Shown piece by piece: positions 15,381 through 22,857 of a DNA stretch of 22,941 nucleotides (position 1 is the first letter of the stretch; each line of letters opens with the position of its first letter). This stretch comes from CAYZTD01 sp964473335 (lineage in GTDB: Archaea > Thermoplasmatota > E2 > DHVEG-1): NCBI GenBank assembly GCA_964473335.1, contig CAYYOO010000022.1:1-22941 (forward strand). The letters run 5' to 3'. Made by a program: the position numbers and the translations under genes. A model generated the notes under the pieces. That model was not told where the DNA came from. It made no database searches and saw only the letters and a list, made by a program, of their open reading frames with translations.

Positions 15381-15809
15381 ATGGGGGAGACAGAATCGTT
15401 TTGTTGGGCTCTGAATTATCCAACTGAAGAAGACCCAAGACCTGCTCGTCTTATTAAATTAGCAAGTAATTTTCTTCCTGACGATATCATAGAATATTTT
15501 AACACAAATAAAATTTTATTTAGTGCAGAAACTGATCTTTGTAAAGGTGGCGGTATTTTGTGTTTATCTAAAGAAATTTTTAAGGAATACACTTATTTTT
15601 TACATCTCGGTGAGTCTTTTTGGAAACTTGAGGATAAACAGATTACACTTAATATTCTCTATCAGCTTGCTATGTTTTATCTTGGATACGAAAATATTAC
15701 TCTATCATCGTCCAAAAGTAGCAAATTGAATGAAAAACAACAGGCTGAAGTAGTAAAATTAATGAATGAATGGATTTACCAACATCAACGGAATATTAAA
15801 GCAAGTTAA
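15381..15809 (+). CDS. Hypothetical protein, unknown
   Basis: A 142-residue soluble protein with AAGGAG 11 bases before ATG. I recognise no family. Visible features are an aromatic, acidic opening (FCWALNYPTEEDPRPARLIK), a cysteine pair with a glycine run (DLCKGGGILCLSKEIF), and a helical second half (KQITLNILYQLAMFYLGYEN) ending in a basic tail. It is divergent from the CX3CX3C gene and is the last cargo gene before the transposase. Its base composition looks like the other cargo genes and like host hel308 rather than the more A-rich element genes (judged by eye). Confidence 0.6.
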   Translation: MGETESFCWALNYPTEEDPRPARLIKLASNFLPDDIIEYFNTNKILFSAETDLCKGGGILCLSKEIFKEYTYFLHLGESFWKLEDKQITLNILYQLAMFYLGYENITLSSSKSSKLNEKQQAEVVKLMNEWIYQHQRNIKAS

Positions 15810-15945
15810 AGATAGTTTAAAAAGGAAAATTTTTAAGTATATACCAAATTGAATAAATATTATTTTATGGACTATATATTAATATAATTTTGTCAAGAAA
15901 TATGTATAGTTTTAATGACCTTATAGAAGGTTTTATAAGGAGAAA

Positions 15946-15996
15946 ATGCATTATATTTTTGTTATTATAAAACGAAAAAAATTTAAAAAATATTGA
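15946..15996 (+). CDS. Possible 16-residue leader peptide before the transposase
   Basis: ATG 15946 follows AAGGAG (15938-15943) closely and opens a 16-codon frame, MHYIFVIIKRKKFKKY, ending TGA 15994-15996. TTTTATAAGG just upstream partly resembles a TATA box. The strong ribosome site is the only real support, because short frames are common by chance in such AT-rich DNA. Confidence 0.2.
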   Translation: MHYIFVIIKRKKFKKY

Positions 15997-16017
15997 CCTA
16001 AAAAATATAAAATAATT

Positions 16018-16047
16018 GCCCCAAGAATGCGCGAACATTCAAGGGGC
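16018..16047 (+). promoter_or_regulatory. GC-rich hairpin upstream of transposase start
   Basis: GCCCC (16018-16022) pairs with GGGGC (16043-16047). After an AA/AA internal loop, GAATG (16025-16029) pairs with CATTC (16036-16040) around CGCGAA. It is the most GC-rich spot in an otherwise AT stretch. It ends 1 base before the GGAG (16049-16052) that serves GTG 16062. It could limit translation from read-through transcripts, a common device in insertion sequences. Confidence 0.45.
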
Positions 16048-16061
16048 TGGAGTCTGATAAC

Positions 16062-17396
16062 GTGACTATCAAACCCCATGACGAGATAGAAGAAAAAGAA
16101 AATAAATGTTTTCATGCTGAAATAACCGTAGATTACAGCTCAATACCATATGGTTTTAATAATCTGACTAATGAACCTTCAACTAAAATTAGCAATTATC
16201 ATACATTTAATGATGGCTGTTATTTAGATATCCATGATTATAATACAAGATGTTTACAGAATCCTTCTGAAAAAAACCCAATAAGTATAGCAGAGTTCTT
16301 AGGAAAATACCTGGAGTTAGATTTTATAAAAGATATTTTTACTGAACAATATGGTAGTGTTGACTATCATTTTCGTTATCCATTAGATTCAATGATAAAA
16401 GCATCAATGGTTCGCAGAATAAAATGTATGAGATCATTTCAAAAGCTTGTAAACAGATTTGAAACAAACCAACATGATGCAAAAAGTATCGGCTTTCAAA
16501 ATAACAGTAATGGAAAATGTAAGATTCCTGATAGAAGAACTTTCTGGCATTGGGAAAATGTTCGTATTAATAATCAAACACTTGAAGTTTCTATGAACAG
16601 ATTTGTAATAAAACTAAGGCAAGAATTAGAAAAACATAACATTATCCTTGGTAAACGTGTTGGAATAGATTCTACACCTCTTGAGGCATTGTTCAATGAT
16701 AACGATGCAGGTTATAGCGGTCATTACAAAATGACTGGTTATAAAATTCATGGAGCTTATTGTTTAGATACAAATATTCCATTAGCAATTATAATTACTC
16801 CAATGAATGAGAGTGATCCTAATTATTTTAAACCATTACTATCAAAGTTAAAAGAGTTGGGAATAAAGTTTGAGAAAATATTTGCTGATGGTGCATATGA
16901 TACCTTTGAACATTTTGCATTAATACATCATGTGCATAAAGCTGTATTTTATACTAATCCAGGAACAAATGCAATATATCACGAAAAAGGAAACCTTGAC
17001 GGAATACAACATGAATATAACAGATTAAGAAAAAAAGATGGTTTTTTACCACCAGATAAAGTAACTTTTGAAGATAAACTTGATTTTTTAATGAAATATG
17101 GGAAGTATAAACCTGTTGGTGCATATTTCAGAAATAAATTTTTAAAAAATTGGGAACAATGGCAAGCTAAAAAGAAAGAAGGAGAACAAAGCCCATATAA
17201 CTTTAGGAATGCTTGCGAAGGTTTCCATGGATTTGCTAAACAATGGTTAAATCTACAAAACTATTTTGACTACAGAGGAATAAGAAACATAGAAAGACAT
17301 GTTAGATGGACATATATAGCTATACTTGGTGTTGCCTTAGCAAGAGTAAAAAATGGAATTACTAAAGATTTAACTCAAATAGCATATTTTGAATGA
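16062..17396 (+). CDS. DDE transposase of the cargo transposon
   Basis: A 444-residue transposase of IS4/IS5/IS1182-like type. An N-terminal helical domain contains FRYPLDSMIKASMVRRIKC. The RNase H-like catalytic core has D203 (GIDSTPLEAL), D276 (FADGAYDTFEHF) and E386 (CEGFHGFAKQWLNLQNYFDY). The order and the large D-to-E gap fit a beta-strand-inserted DDE core. The start is GTG 16062, set by GGAG 9 bases upstream; an ATG at 16078 is out of frame. It lies 170 bases from the right terminal repeat and should act on both 19-bp ends, moving the six cargo genes. The exact IS family is not certain; a 7-bp duplication is unusual for several candidates. Confidence 0.87.
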   Translation: MTIKPHDEIEEKENKCFHAEITVDYSSIPYGFNNLTNEPSTKISNYHTFNDGCYLDIHDYNTRCLQNPSEKNPISIAEFLGKYLELDFIKDIFTEQYGSVDYHFRYPLDSMIKASMVRRIKCMRSFQKLVNRFETNQHDAKSIGFQNNSNGKCKIPDRRTFWHWENVRINNQTLEVSMNRFVIKLRQELEKHNIILGKRVGIDSTPLEALFNDNDAGYSGHYKMTGYKIHGAYCLDTNIPLAIIITPMNESDPNYFKPLLSKLKELGIKFEKIFADGAYDTFEHFALIHHVHKAVFYTNPGTNAIYHEKGNLDGIQHEYNRLRKKDGFLPPDKVTFEDKLDFLMKYGKYKPVGAYFRNKFLKNWEQWQAKKKEGEQSPYNFRNACEGFHGFAKQWLNLQNYFDYRGIRNIERHVRWTYIAILGVALARVKNGITKDLTQIAYFE

Positions 17397-17565
17397 AGGG
17401 AAACGATTAAAGATAGATATTGGAAATCTTGATAGAGGATACAGAAGAGTAACATTAAAAACAGAAAACAAATTCGATTATAACCCCCGAGAACATAAAG
17501 ATAGCTAATCTTATTGAATAATTTTTTAGTGACTAATTAACTTTTAACTATTAGTCATTAAATCC
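17397..17565. other. Right subterminal region of the transposon
   Basis: No supported gene. It ends in repeated half-palindromes: TGACTAATTAACTTTT (17530-17545), ACTATTAGTCA (17548-17558) and then the terminal palindrome. These are probably additional transposase contact sites. Confidence 0.5.
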
Positions 17566-17584
17566 TGACTAATTAGTCAGACCC
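17566..17584 (-). repeat. Right terminal inverted repeat
   Basis: TGACTAATTAGTCAGACCC is the exact complement of the 19-bp left end at 10269-10287. Compared with the left end, about 20 extra bases separate it from its subterminal AAAAGTTAATTAGTCA motif. Confidence 0.88.
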
Positions 17585-17591
17585 ATAACAT
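17585..17591 (+). repeat. Target-site duplication, right copy (ATAACAT)
   Basis: Exact repeat of 10262-10268. Joining the two flanks restores an uninterrupted AT-rich intergenic sequence. Confidence 0.88.
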
Positions 17592-17820
17592 AACTAATAT
17601 AATAAACAAAAAGCTAATAAAAGAAAATGTTCAATGGGAAAATATCAAATAGAAAATTTTTGATATTTAAAAGTAGTAAGTATACTGATGCAAATATCAA
17701 GATTTAATTCCAATATCAATTTTTAATTTATCAATAAACATCGTTATATCTTTTTTTTATTAGTAATTAAACTAACCATTTAGTAAAAATATATATCTAA
17801 CCAATATATTTATAAAAAAT
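17592..17820. other. Intergenic stretch with hairpin and promoter
   Basis: AAATATCAAA (17640-17649) and TTTGATATTT (17659-17668) form a perfect 10-bp stem with a 9-base loop. Together with the left flank it may have ended the recombinase operon before the transposon arrived. AAAATATATATCT (about 17785-17797) sits about 25-30 bases before ATG 17821, so that gene may be leaderless. Confidence 0.4.
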
Positions 17821-18651
17821 ATGTTGAAGAAAGATTTCTTTGAAAAATCCCCTCTTTATGTAAAATATAAAATCAAATTAGAAGATGACGAAGATAAACT
17901 TAAGTATCCAAGTTTGAACATGTTTTGTTCCACATGTAACTCAAAACAAACCTTTTCACATAATTTATCATATGGCAAGATAATAAGACCTTATATGGGT
18001 GTAACAAAAACCCAAAATGCTAAGACCCCTATTGCTGGAGAAACAATTTTGATTGAATATATTTGTGCAGGATGTAAAAATTTCAAAAGATATTTTATGA
18101 TTTATATAAGCAAAAATCTGGACTATGTCACTAAATCAGGCCAATTTCCAGAATTTGACATTGATGCTGATAAAAACACAAAGAAAATGTTAGGAAAAAA
18201 TATTAATTTATTCAACAGAGGAAGAATATGTGAAGTTCATGGTTATGGAATCGGTGCATTCATATATTACCGTCGAATAATTGAAGTTCTAATCGACGAT
18301 TTAATTGAGAAAATCTGGAATTTATATACAGAAAAAGATAAAGAAAGATATAAAGATGAATTTAAAAAGATAAAAGAATCAAAAATTGCGGAAGAAAAAA
18401 TTAACATCGCAAAAAACATACTTCCAGATTCACTTTATAGAGAAGGTTACAATCCATTAAAAACAATTTACGATGTTTTAAGTAAAGGCATACATAATAA
18501 AGATGATAAAGAATGTTTGATTGACGCAGAAATAATCAGGGAAATATTAATTCCCTTAATAAATCAAGTGATAACAACCGATGAATCACAAAAACAGATA
18601 AAAGATGGAATTAAAAAGTTGTTAAAGATGGAAAATACAAAAAATAAATAA
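17821..18651 (+). CDS. Zn-ribbon protein with DUF4145-like C-terminal region
   Basis: A 276-residue protein. Two CxxC pairs (C36/C39 and C82/C85) 43 residues apart suggest a zinc ribbon. Residues about 140-250 (GYGIGAFIYYRRIIEVLIDD ... LKTIYDVLSKGIHNKDDKEC) resemble the helical DUF4145 module, often met in restriction and phage-defence neighbourhoods. A canonical HEPN R-x4-6-H site is not evident; the nearest is SKGIHN. No ribosome site precedes ATG, but a TATA box at about -27 suggests leaderless translation. It converges on the nuclease-like gene at 18679 with a 27-base gap. A defence role is inference from domain type and neighbours. Confidence 0.68.
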   Translation: MLKKDFFEKSPLYVKYKIKLEDDEDKLKYPSLNMFCSTCNSKQTFSHNLSYGKIIRPYMGVTKTQNAKTPIAGETILIEYICAGCKNFKRYFMIYISKNLDYVTKSGQFPEFDIDADKNTKKMLGKNINLFNRGRICEVHGYGIGAFIYYRRIIEVLIDDLIEKIWNLYTEKDKERYKDEFKKIKESKIAEEKINIAKNILPDSLYREGYNPLKTIYDVLSKGIHNKDDKECLIDAEIIREILIPLINQVITTDESQKQIKDGIKKLLKMENTKNK

Positions 18652-18678
18652 GAAATATATTAAAGAAAATACCAAATT

Positions 18679-19374
18679 TTATTCACATTTATTAATCCAA
18701 TCAAAACCCAAAGGATGCACATAGAGAACATTTATCTGATTTTTTTTGCATCTATTTTTAATCTCATTTCGAGCTTTTTTTCCTCTTAGGATATATTCTT
18801 TATATTTCTCTTCTTTTTTAGTATAATTGTGATAAAGATAGTTGTTATTAGAAAAAATAATAAGAAAATTCTTAGAGTTAGTCAGTTCACCCAAATCTTC
18901 GATATCTGATTCTAATTTATTTTCTTTCATGTTAATCTTATCAGAATTTTTAATTGTTGGAACATTGTATTTATTTTTGATAAATTTTAATTCAAATGCA
19001 GCTTCAATATCATTACTATCAAATCTTTTTGAACCACGTCTAATCCATTGGATTGAATTATTTATTTTAGGTTTAAAAACAACCACATCTATCCTTCTGC
19101 CTTTTTTAATACTAACTTCTGCATGGACACGATTGATATTCTTCTTTTCTAATGTTTTTTCTATTCTTTCAAAATAATCATACTTATACGACAAAAATTT
19201 TCTTTGAGGTATTAATTTCGTTTTTTTTATCTCACTATATTTTTTATTTTGTTTTCCAAGTTCTTTTCTGATGAGTTCAATTAATTTTATTTGTAAATCA
19301 AATTCTGTTACAAAATCTATAGGATTTTCAAGAAAACTCCTTTTAAGCTTTTCTACAATTTTTATGTAATCCAT
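18679..19374 (-). CDS. PD-(D/E)xK nuclease-like protein
   Basis: A 231-residue protein with a plausible PD-(D/E)xK core. A first helix carries acidic E24/D26 (TEFDLQIKLIELIRKEL). RVHAEVSIKKGRRIDVVVFK contains E86 and D96. AAFELKFIKN gives the E128-x-K130 pair. A later strand, KNFLIIFSNNNYL, fits the fold. Such cores occur in restriction enzymes and element-encoded endonucleases; the target is unknown. The start ATG has GAGG 7 bases upstream. It is convergent with the Zn-ribbon gene and lies next to a second, Mrr-type nuclease on the other strand. The active-site assignment is by eye. Confidence 0.65.
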   Translation of the reverse strand: MDYIKIVEKLKRSFLENPIDFVTEFDLQIKLIELIRKELGKQNKKYSEIKKTKLIPQRKFLSYKYDYFERIEKTLEKKNINRVHAEVSIKKGRRIDVVVFKPKINNSIQWIRRGSKRFDSNDIEAAFELKFIKNKYNVPTIKNSDKINMKENKLESDIEDLGELTNSKNFLIIFSNNNYLYHNYTKKEEKYKEYILRGKKARNEIKNRCKKNQINVLYVHPLGFDWINKCE

Positions 19375-19638
19375 TTTTTTCCTCTAAAATTACTAAAGCT
19401 GAATTTTCTAATAGGTATAAATAATATAGGATTACCTATAAAATACCAAAAACATTAAAAAATTATACAATTAATGACGAACAGATATACGCATACTAAA
19501 AAATAATAAATATTCATATATCTGAAACGTTTTGTATTTTTACGATAAAATAATATCTTTTTGTTGCATATAGATTCTTTAGGGATAACAGTTAAAACTG
19601 TTAAATCGATTCTTTGTAGCAATTCGGAGAGATAGTTC

Positions 19639-20649
19639 ATGAGAAAAGTTGTTATTTCTATAATATTATTATTGCTGTTAGGCAGTATTTTTTTATCTGG
19701 TTGTAATGAAGAACAAACTGGTGCTAAGACCGATACTGACAATGACAAGTTATTAGATAATGAAGACACGGAAGAAAATAAAATTAATGATTATAAGGCC
19801 CCCAATATAATTAAAGTTATCACTGCAGATAATGTGAATACATATGGGGACTATACAGAGAAAGATACTTTTGAGATAGGTGATACATTATTTGTCTATT
19901 ATGAGTATAATAAGGTTAACCATGATAAAATAATAGATGTTTATCATACTATTTCTGTTCATCATCAGGAATCATGGGTTTCTTATTATTCAAATAATTA
20001 TGCTGATAAAAATGTTGATGAATCAGATGATTGGTGTAGATGGTGGGAGATTGATACTGAAGATTTTCCATCTGGTCTTTATTCGGTTCAGATTGGATTG
20101 TTAGATGAAATATCTCAAAAGTCAACAACTGAGACTGTGTATTTTACGATGGTTGACTCTGAATCAGGAGGTAATGCTCAAGTCGGTTATTCAAGAAAAA
20201 ATCCTGCTGATATTGGTACAACTTTGACATATGAAGAAGAAGATGATTGGTCTTATGGTGATTATAAAATTAAAATTACATTGAAAGACATAATTCGAGG
20301 GGATTATGCATGGTATATGATAGAGGATGCTAACATGTTTAATGATGAGCCAGGCACTGGAAAGGAGTATATACTTGCTAAAATAAGATTTGAATATTTA
20401 GAAAGTTCTGAAGATGCTCAGTATGATGTTTCAGATTATGATTTTACTGCGGTATCCGAAGATGGAAAAGATTATGATAATCCTTCGATAGTTCAACCTG
20501 AACCTGAATTAGATGCAGATATTTATCCTGGGGCTTATGCAGAAGGTTGGGGTGTTTTTGAGGTTGATATTGATGATGATAAACCACTTTTAACCTTTGG
20601 AAGAGATTGGAAGGGGAAAGGCGGGATATGGTTCAAATTATATAGCTAA
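19639..20649 (+). CDS. Lipoprotein with acidic linker and DUF4352-like domain
   Basis: A 336-residue surface protein. The signal peptide (VVISIILLLLLGSIFLSGC) ends in a lipobox, so C22 would be lipid-anchored. An acidic thrombospondin-3-like stretch follows (DTDNDKLLDNEDTEEN), a possible calcium site. One Ig-like region comes next (about 55-180). The C-terminal domain (about 205-336) resembles DUF4352, with GKEYILAKIRFEYLESSEDA and the closing AEGWGVFEVDIDDDKP. GGAGAGA lies about 8 bases before ATG. The stop at 20647-20649 abuts the nuclease frame, so the two genes are likely co-transcribed. The pairing of a surface lipoprotein with a nuclease is unexpected. Confidence 0.75.
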   Translation: MRKVVISIILLLLLGSIFLSGCNEEQTGAKTDTDNDKLLDNEDTEENKINDYKAPNIIKVITADNVNTYGDYTEKDTFEIGDTLFVYYEYNKVNHDKIIDVYHTISVHHQESWVSYYSNNYADKNVDESDDWCRWWEIDTEDFPSGLYSVQIGLLDEISQKSTTETVYFTMVDSESGGNAQVGYSRKNPADIGTTLTYEEEDDWSYGDYKIKITLKDIIRGDYAWYMIEDANMFNDEPGTGKEYILAKIRFEYLESSEDAQYDVSDYDFTAVSEDGKDYDNPSIVQPEPELDADIYPGAYAEGWGVFEVDIDDDKPLLTFGRDWKGKGGIWFKLYS

Positions 20650-20670
20650 TTGACTATTTCATGTGAAATT

Positions 20671-21936
20671 ATGAAGAAGACAGATGATATTTATCTTAAT
20701 TCTCTCGATGGTTTTGAATTTGAAGAGTTATGTAAGATAATATTTGAAAGATTAGACTATGGTCGTGTGAAAAAAACCCCTTCTGTTGGCGACTTGGGTA
20801 AGGATTTAATTATCCATAACGATGGGAAAAAAATATTTGTTGAATGTAAGCACCATTTCAATAGGACTATTGGTAGACCAGTTATTCAAAAACTTCATTC
20901 TGCGGTTATTTCTGAAGAGGCGGTTAAAGGCATAGTAATCACAACAGGTCATTTTTCAAAAGGTGCAATTAATTATGCTAAAAATACAAATCCACCTATT
21001 GAACTTATTGATAAAAATCTTCTATTTGATATGGCTTCAAGAGCAGAACTAAAACTTCAAACTGAAATAGGCAAGGGTAGCGTTTACACTTTTTCTATAT
21101 CAAGCGATGAAGATTTGAAAAATAATTTATCAGAACATATTGATTCGAAACTGATTTCAAAGCCTACAAATATCTGTGAATGTTTATCGATTAAAAAAAG
21201 GAAGATTTCTCTTAATCCCATGTATAAAGTTAGTTATTCTATAGATGTAGATTTTGAGACAACTGTAGGAGTTGTTTCTTCAGTTCATGATAATGGTATA
21301 TTTTTTATTGATGGTGACACTGGAGGTATTTTATCAGATGAAATATCCTATCATTTTTTAAATGCCAGTTATAACAATCTTCAATCAGAAAAAACTGATA
21401 AAGCAAAGATAAAATCGTTTAAATTTTTATCTAATAAAGTTAAAAATATTGCTTCTAATTATATTATTGGAAAACATACACACAAAGTAAGTTATTCAGG
21501 GAGAAACAGACGTGTTTATACTAAAGAGTGTATTCCAAAGAAGAAACATATTTTTATCTCTGATATAACTCAGGTTTATATTCCTGATAATGATATTAGT
21601 TTTAATCTAATGGAAAGAAATCGTTTCTTTAAAATTGCTGATAATGGCACTAGCGATTTCTTTACTTATAAGGAAAATATTTCTAATTGCGAGATTTGTG
21701 GTAAAGCGATTAAAGGTCAAGGCATCCTTTGTAATGATTGTGGAAAGGTGACACATAATAAAAAGTTCTTTAATTTTATGTCACACGGGTTTTTTTGTAA
21801 GAGATGTGGTAAAAGCATATGTAAAGATTGCACCTATTATTTTAGAAAATTTTTGTTTTTAAAGTTGATATTGTGTAAAGAATGTGCTCAAAAAGAGGAG
21901 AAAAAGACTATTAAAAAATTTAGAAAAGGAGTATAA
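20671..21936 (+). CDS. Mrr-type restriction endonuclease with C-terminal cysteine-rich domain
   Basis: A 421-residue protein from ATG 20671; a TTG at 20650 directly after the lipoprotein stop is the alternative. The N-terminal Mrr-like core reads LDGFEFEELCKIIFERLDYG, GDLGKDLIIH (D45), FVECKHH (E58-x-K60) and PVIQKLHSAV (Q73). A middle region of unknown fold follows (about 120-335). The last 80 residues hold five CxxC pairs between about 340 and 405, a zinc ribbon or treble-clef cluster. Mrr enzymes cut modified or foreign DNA. The cysteine cluster may set target or partner choice. It is followed after 2 bases by a coiled-coil gene, so this is a tight operon. Confidence 0.82.
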   Translation: MKKTDDIYLNSLDGFEFEELCKIIFERLDYGRVKKTPSVGDLGKDLIIHNDGKKIFVECKHHFNRTIGRPVIQKLHSAVISEEAVKGIVITTGHFSKGAINYAKNTNPPIELIDKNLLFDMASRAELKLQTEIGKGSVYTFSISSDEDLKNNLSEHIDSKLISKPTNICECLSIKKRKISLNPMYKVSYSIDVDFETTVGVVSSVHDNGIFFIDGDTGGILSDEISYHFLNASYNNLQSEKTDKAKIKSFKFLSNKVKNIASNYIIGKHTHKVSYSGRNRRVYTKECIPKKKHIFISDITQVYIPDNDISFNLMERNRFFKIADNGTSDFFTYKENISNCEICGKAIKGQGILCNDCGKVTHNKKFFNFMSHGFFCKRCGKSICKDCTYYFRKFLFLKLILCKECAQKEEKKTIKKFRKGV

Positions 21937-21938
21937 CT

Positions 21939-22166
21939 ATGAGTGAAGAGAAATATTTGACAAAAAAGGAATTTTATAAAGTGAATGAAAAACAAATGAA
22001 ATCTGTTCAAGTTGCATTTGATAAAGTATCAAGAAATGATGAAGACGCATTTAATTCAATATTCACGGCACTTGAAGAAACCCAAAAAACTTTGGAATCG
22101 CTAAATAATAGAATCCAAACAATTGAAGAGGTTCTTATTGAGCAAGGTGTATTAAAACGTATTTAG
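21939..22166 (+). CDS. Small coiled-coil protein
   Basis: A 75-residue, fully helical peptide with heptad pattern (SIFTALEETQKTLESLNNRI, then IEEVLIEQGVL). AGGAG at 21927-21931 and a 2-base gap to the nuclease stop show it is made with the nuclease. No family is recognised. It could be an oligomerising partner, inhibitor or antitoxin of the nuclease; that is inferred from position alone. Confidence 0.65.
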   Translation: MSEEKYLTKKEFYKVNEKQMKSVQVAFDKVSRNDEDAFNSIFTALEETQKTLESLNNRIQTIEEVLIEQGVLKRI

Positions 22167-22277
22167 TAGATTATTTAATTAATAACTTTGGTGCTTAGAA
22201 TTTTTACACATATGATTAGAGGATATATTATTTCATAATTTGATTCATTTAGTTAATCTTATCTCTTTGAAAAAAAA

Positions 22278-22391
22278 TTATTTGCCACACAATTGTTCAA
22301 ATAATTCCTTAAGATTTGGACTGGAATTAATTACACCTTTTTCCCAAGAATCAAGATTAGAACAAACAAGAGGTTTATCTTTCTCTGACAT
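22278..22391 (-). CDS. Possible 37-residue small protein
   Basis: On the minus strand ATG 22389-22391 is preceded by GGTGAT at a 5-base gap, a near-perfect archaeal ribosome site. It opens the frame MSEKDKPLVCSNLDSWEKGV ... NLKELFEQLCGK ending TAA. The peptide has two Cys, a Trp and an amphipathic C-terminal helix, and looks more like protein than the overlapping plus-strand frame (22240-22473). No family is recognised. It lies in the otherwise empty gap 22167-22528. Confidence 0.42.
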   Translation of the reverse strand: MSEKDKPLVCSNLDSWEKGVINSSPNLKELFEQLCGK

Positions 22392-22499
22392 AATTTATCA
22401 CCATTTTTGTATTATTGAGTCTATTCTTAAGTGTATCTGGAAAAAACGGGAATTAGTGAAAAAATGGGAATGAAAAAAAATTATCTAAAAATTTTTTAA

Positions 22500-22517
22500 C
22501 GTATAACTTGTTATACG
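22500..22517. promoter_or_regulatory. 18-bp inverted repeat upstream of the last winged-helix gene
   Basis: CGTATAAC-TT-GTTATACG is a perfect inverted repeat with a 2-base centre. AGGGTCCCT (22521-22529) lies directly after it. Both end at the TTG start of the 22529 gene. It is a likely operator for self-regulation. Confidence 0.55.
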
Positions 22518-22528
22518 AATAGGGTCCC

Positions 22529-22792
22529 TTGCTATCAAATCGTTTAATAAACAAATATAAAATCTTAAAAACATTGAACAATTCAGAATTAAGTATTGAA
22601 GACATAAAAATGTATACAAATTTAGACCGATTAGAAATTGTCCCTCTAATTCAAGATTTACTTAGATATAAAGATATCAAATATATTGGAAAAAAATATA
22701 ATTACTATACTCAAGAAAAAAGTAATATGTATACCCTTAGAAAAAAGGGATTAAATAAACTTAAATATTTCAAAAAAAAGTATTTTTTATGA
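22529..22792 (+). CDS. Small winged-helix regulator
   Basis: An 87-residue protein from TTG 22529, with AGGG just upstream as a weak ribosome site. Residues about 8-75 read as a winged helix: NKYKILKTLNNSELSIEDIK, LDRLEIVPLIQDLLRYKDIK, then wing KKYNYYTQEKS and MYTLRKKGLNKLKYF. It points toward the right att site. In the excised circle it would be directly upstream of the RHH-integrase operon, so it may control or read through into it. The inverted repeat at 22500 suggests autoregulation. Confidence 0.6.
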   Translation: MLSNRLINKYKILKTLNNSELSIEDIKMYTNLDRLEIVPLIQDLLRYKDIKYIGKKYNYYTQEKSNMYTLRKKGLNKLKYFKKKYFL

Positions 22793-22839
22793 TTCGAAAA
22801 AAGTAAATTTAAAAAACCATCTATAGATGAAAAAACAAT

Positions 22840-22855
22840 AATTTACCGGTAAATT
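22840..22855. promoter_or_regulatory. 16-bp palindrome next to attR
   Basis: AATTTACCGGTAAATT is a perfect palindrome sharing the 12-bp core TTTACCGGTAAA with 2579-2598. It ends 2 bases before the right att core. Its centre is 10 bp from that core, matching the left end exactly. Confidence 0.75.
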
Positions 22856-22857
22856 TA

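Larger units (their letters stand above)
10269..17584. mobile_element. 7.3-kb cargo-carrying DDE transposon nested in the integrative element
   Basis: The ends are 19-bp perfect inverted repeats, GGGTCTGACTAATTAGTCA at 10269-10287 and its complement at 17566-17584. ATAACAT is duplicated outside both. The only transposase lies at 16062-17396, close to the right end. No second left end was found just upstream of the transposase, so this is not a simple insertion sequence beside unrelated genes. The remaining 5.2 kb carries six genes in both orientations. It inserted between the recombinase gene and the gene at 17821 without breaking either. Confidence 0.87.

Noticed and set aside
17397..17512. 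Shifted-frame extension of the transposase C-terminus
   Set aside because: A frame runs about 38 codons past the transposase stop, but without homologues to compare there is no reason to call a frameshift; the DDE core is complete without it.
10269..17584. Composite transposon made of two insertion sequence copies
   Set aside because: Only one transposase exists and the left end has no second copy or remnant of it; a single unit with cargo explains the perfect duplication better.
22240..22473. Plus-strand 77-residue open frame
   Set aside because: It has no ribosome site and overlaps the better-supported minus-strand small gene at 22278-22391.
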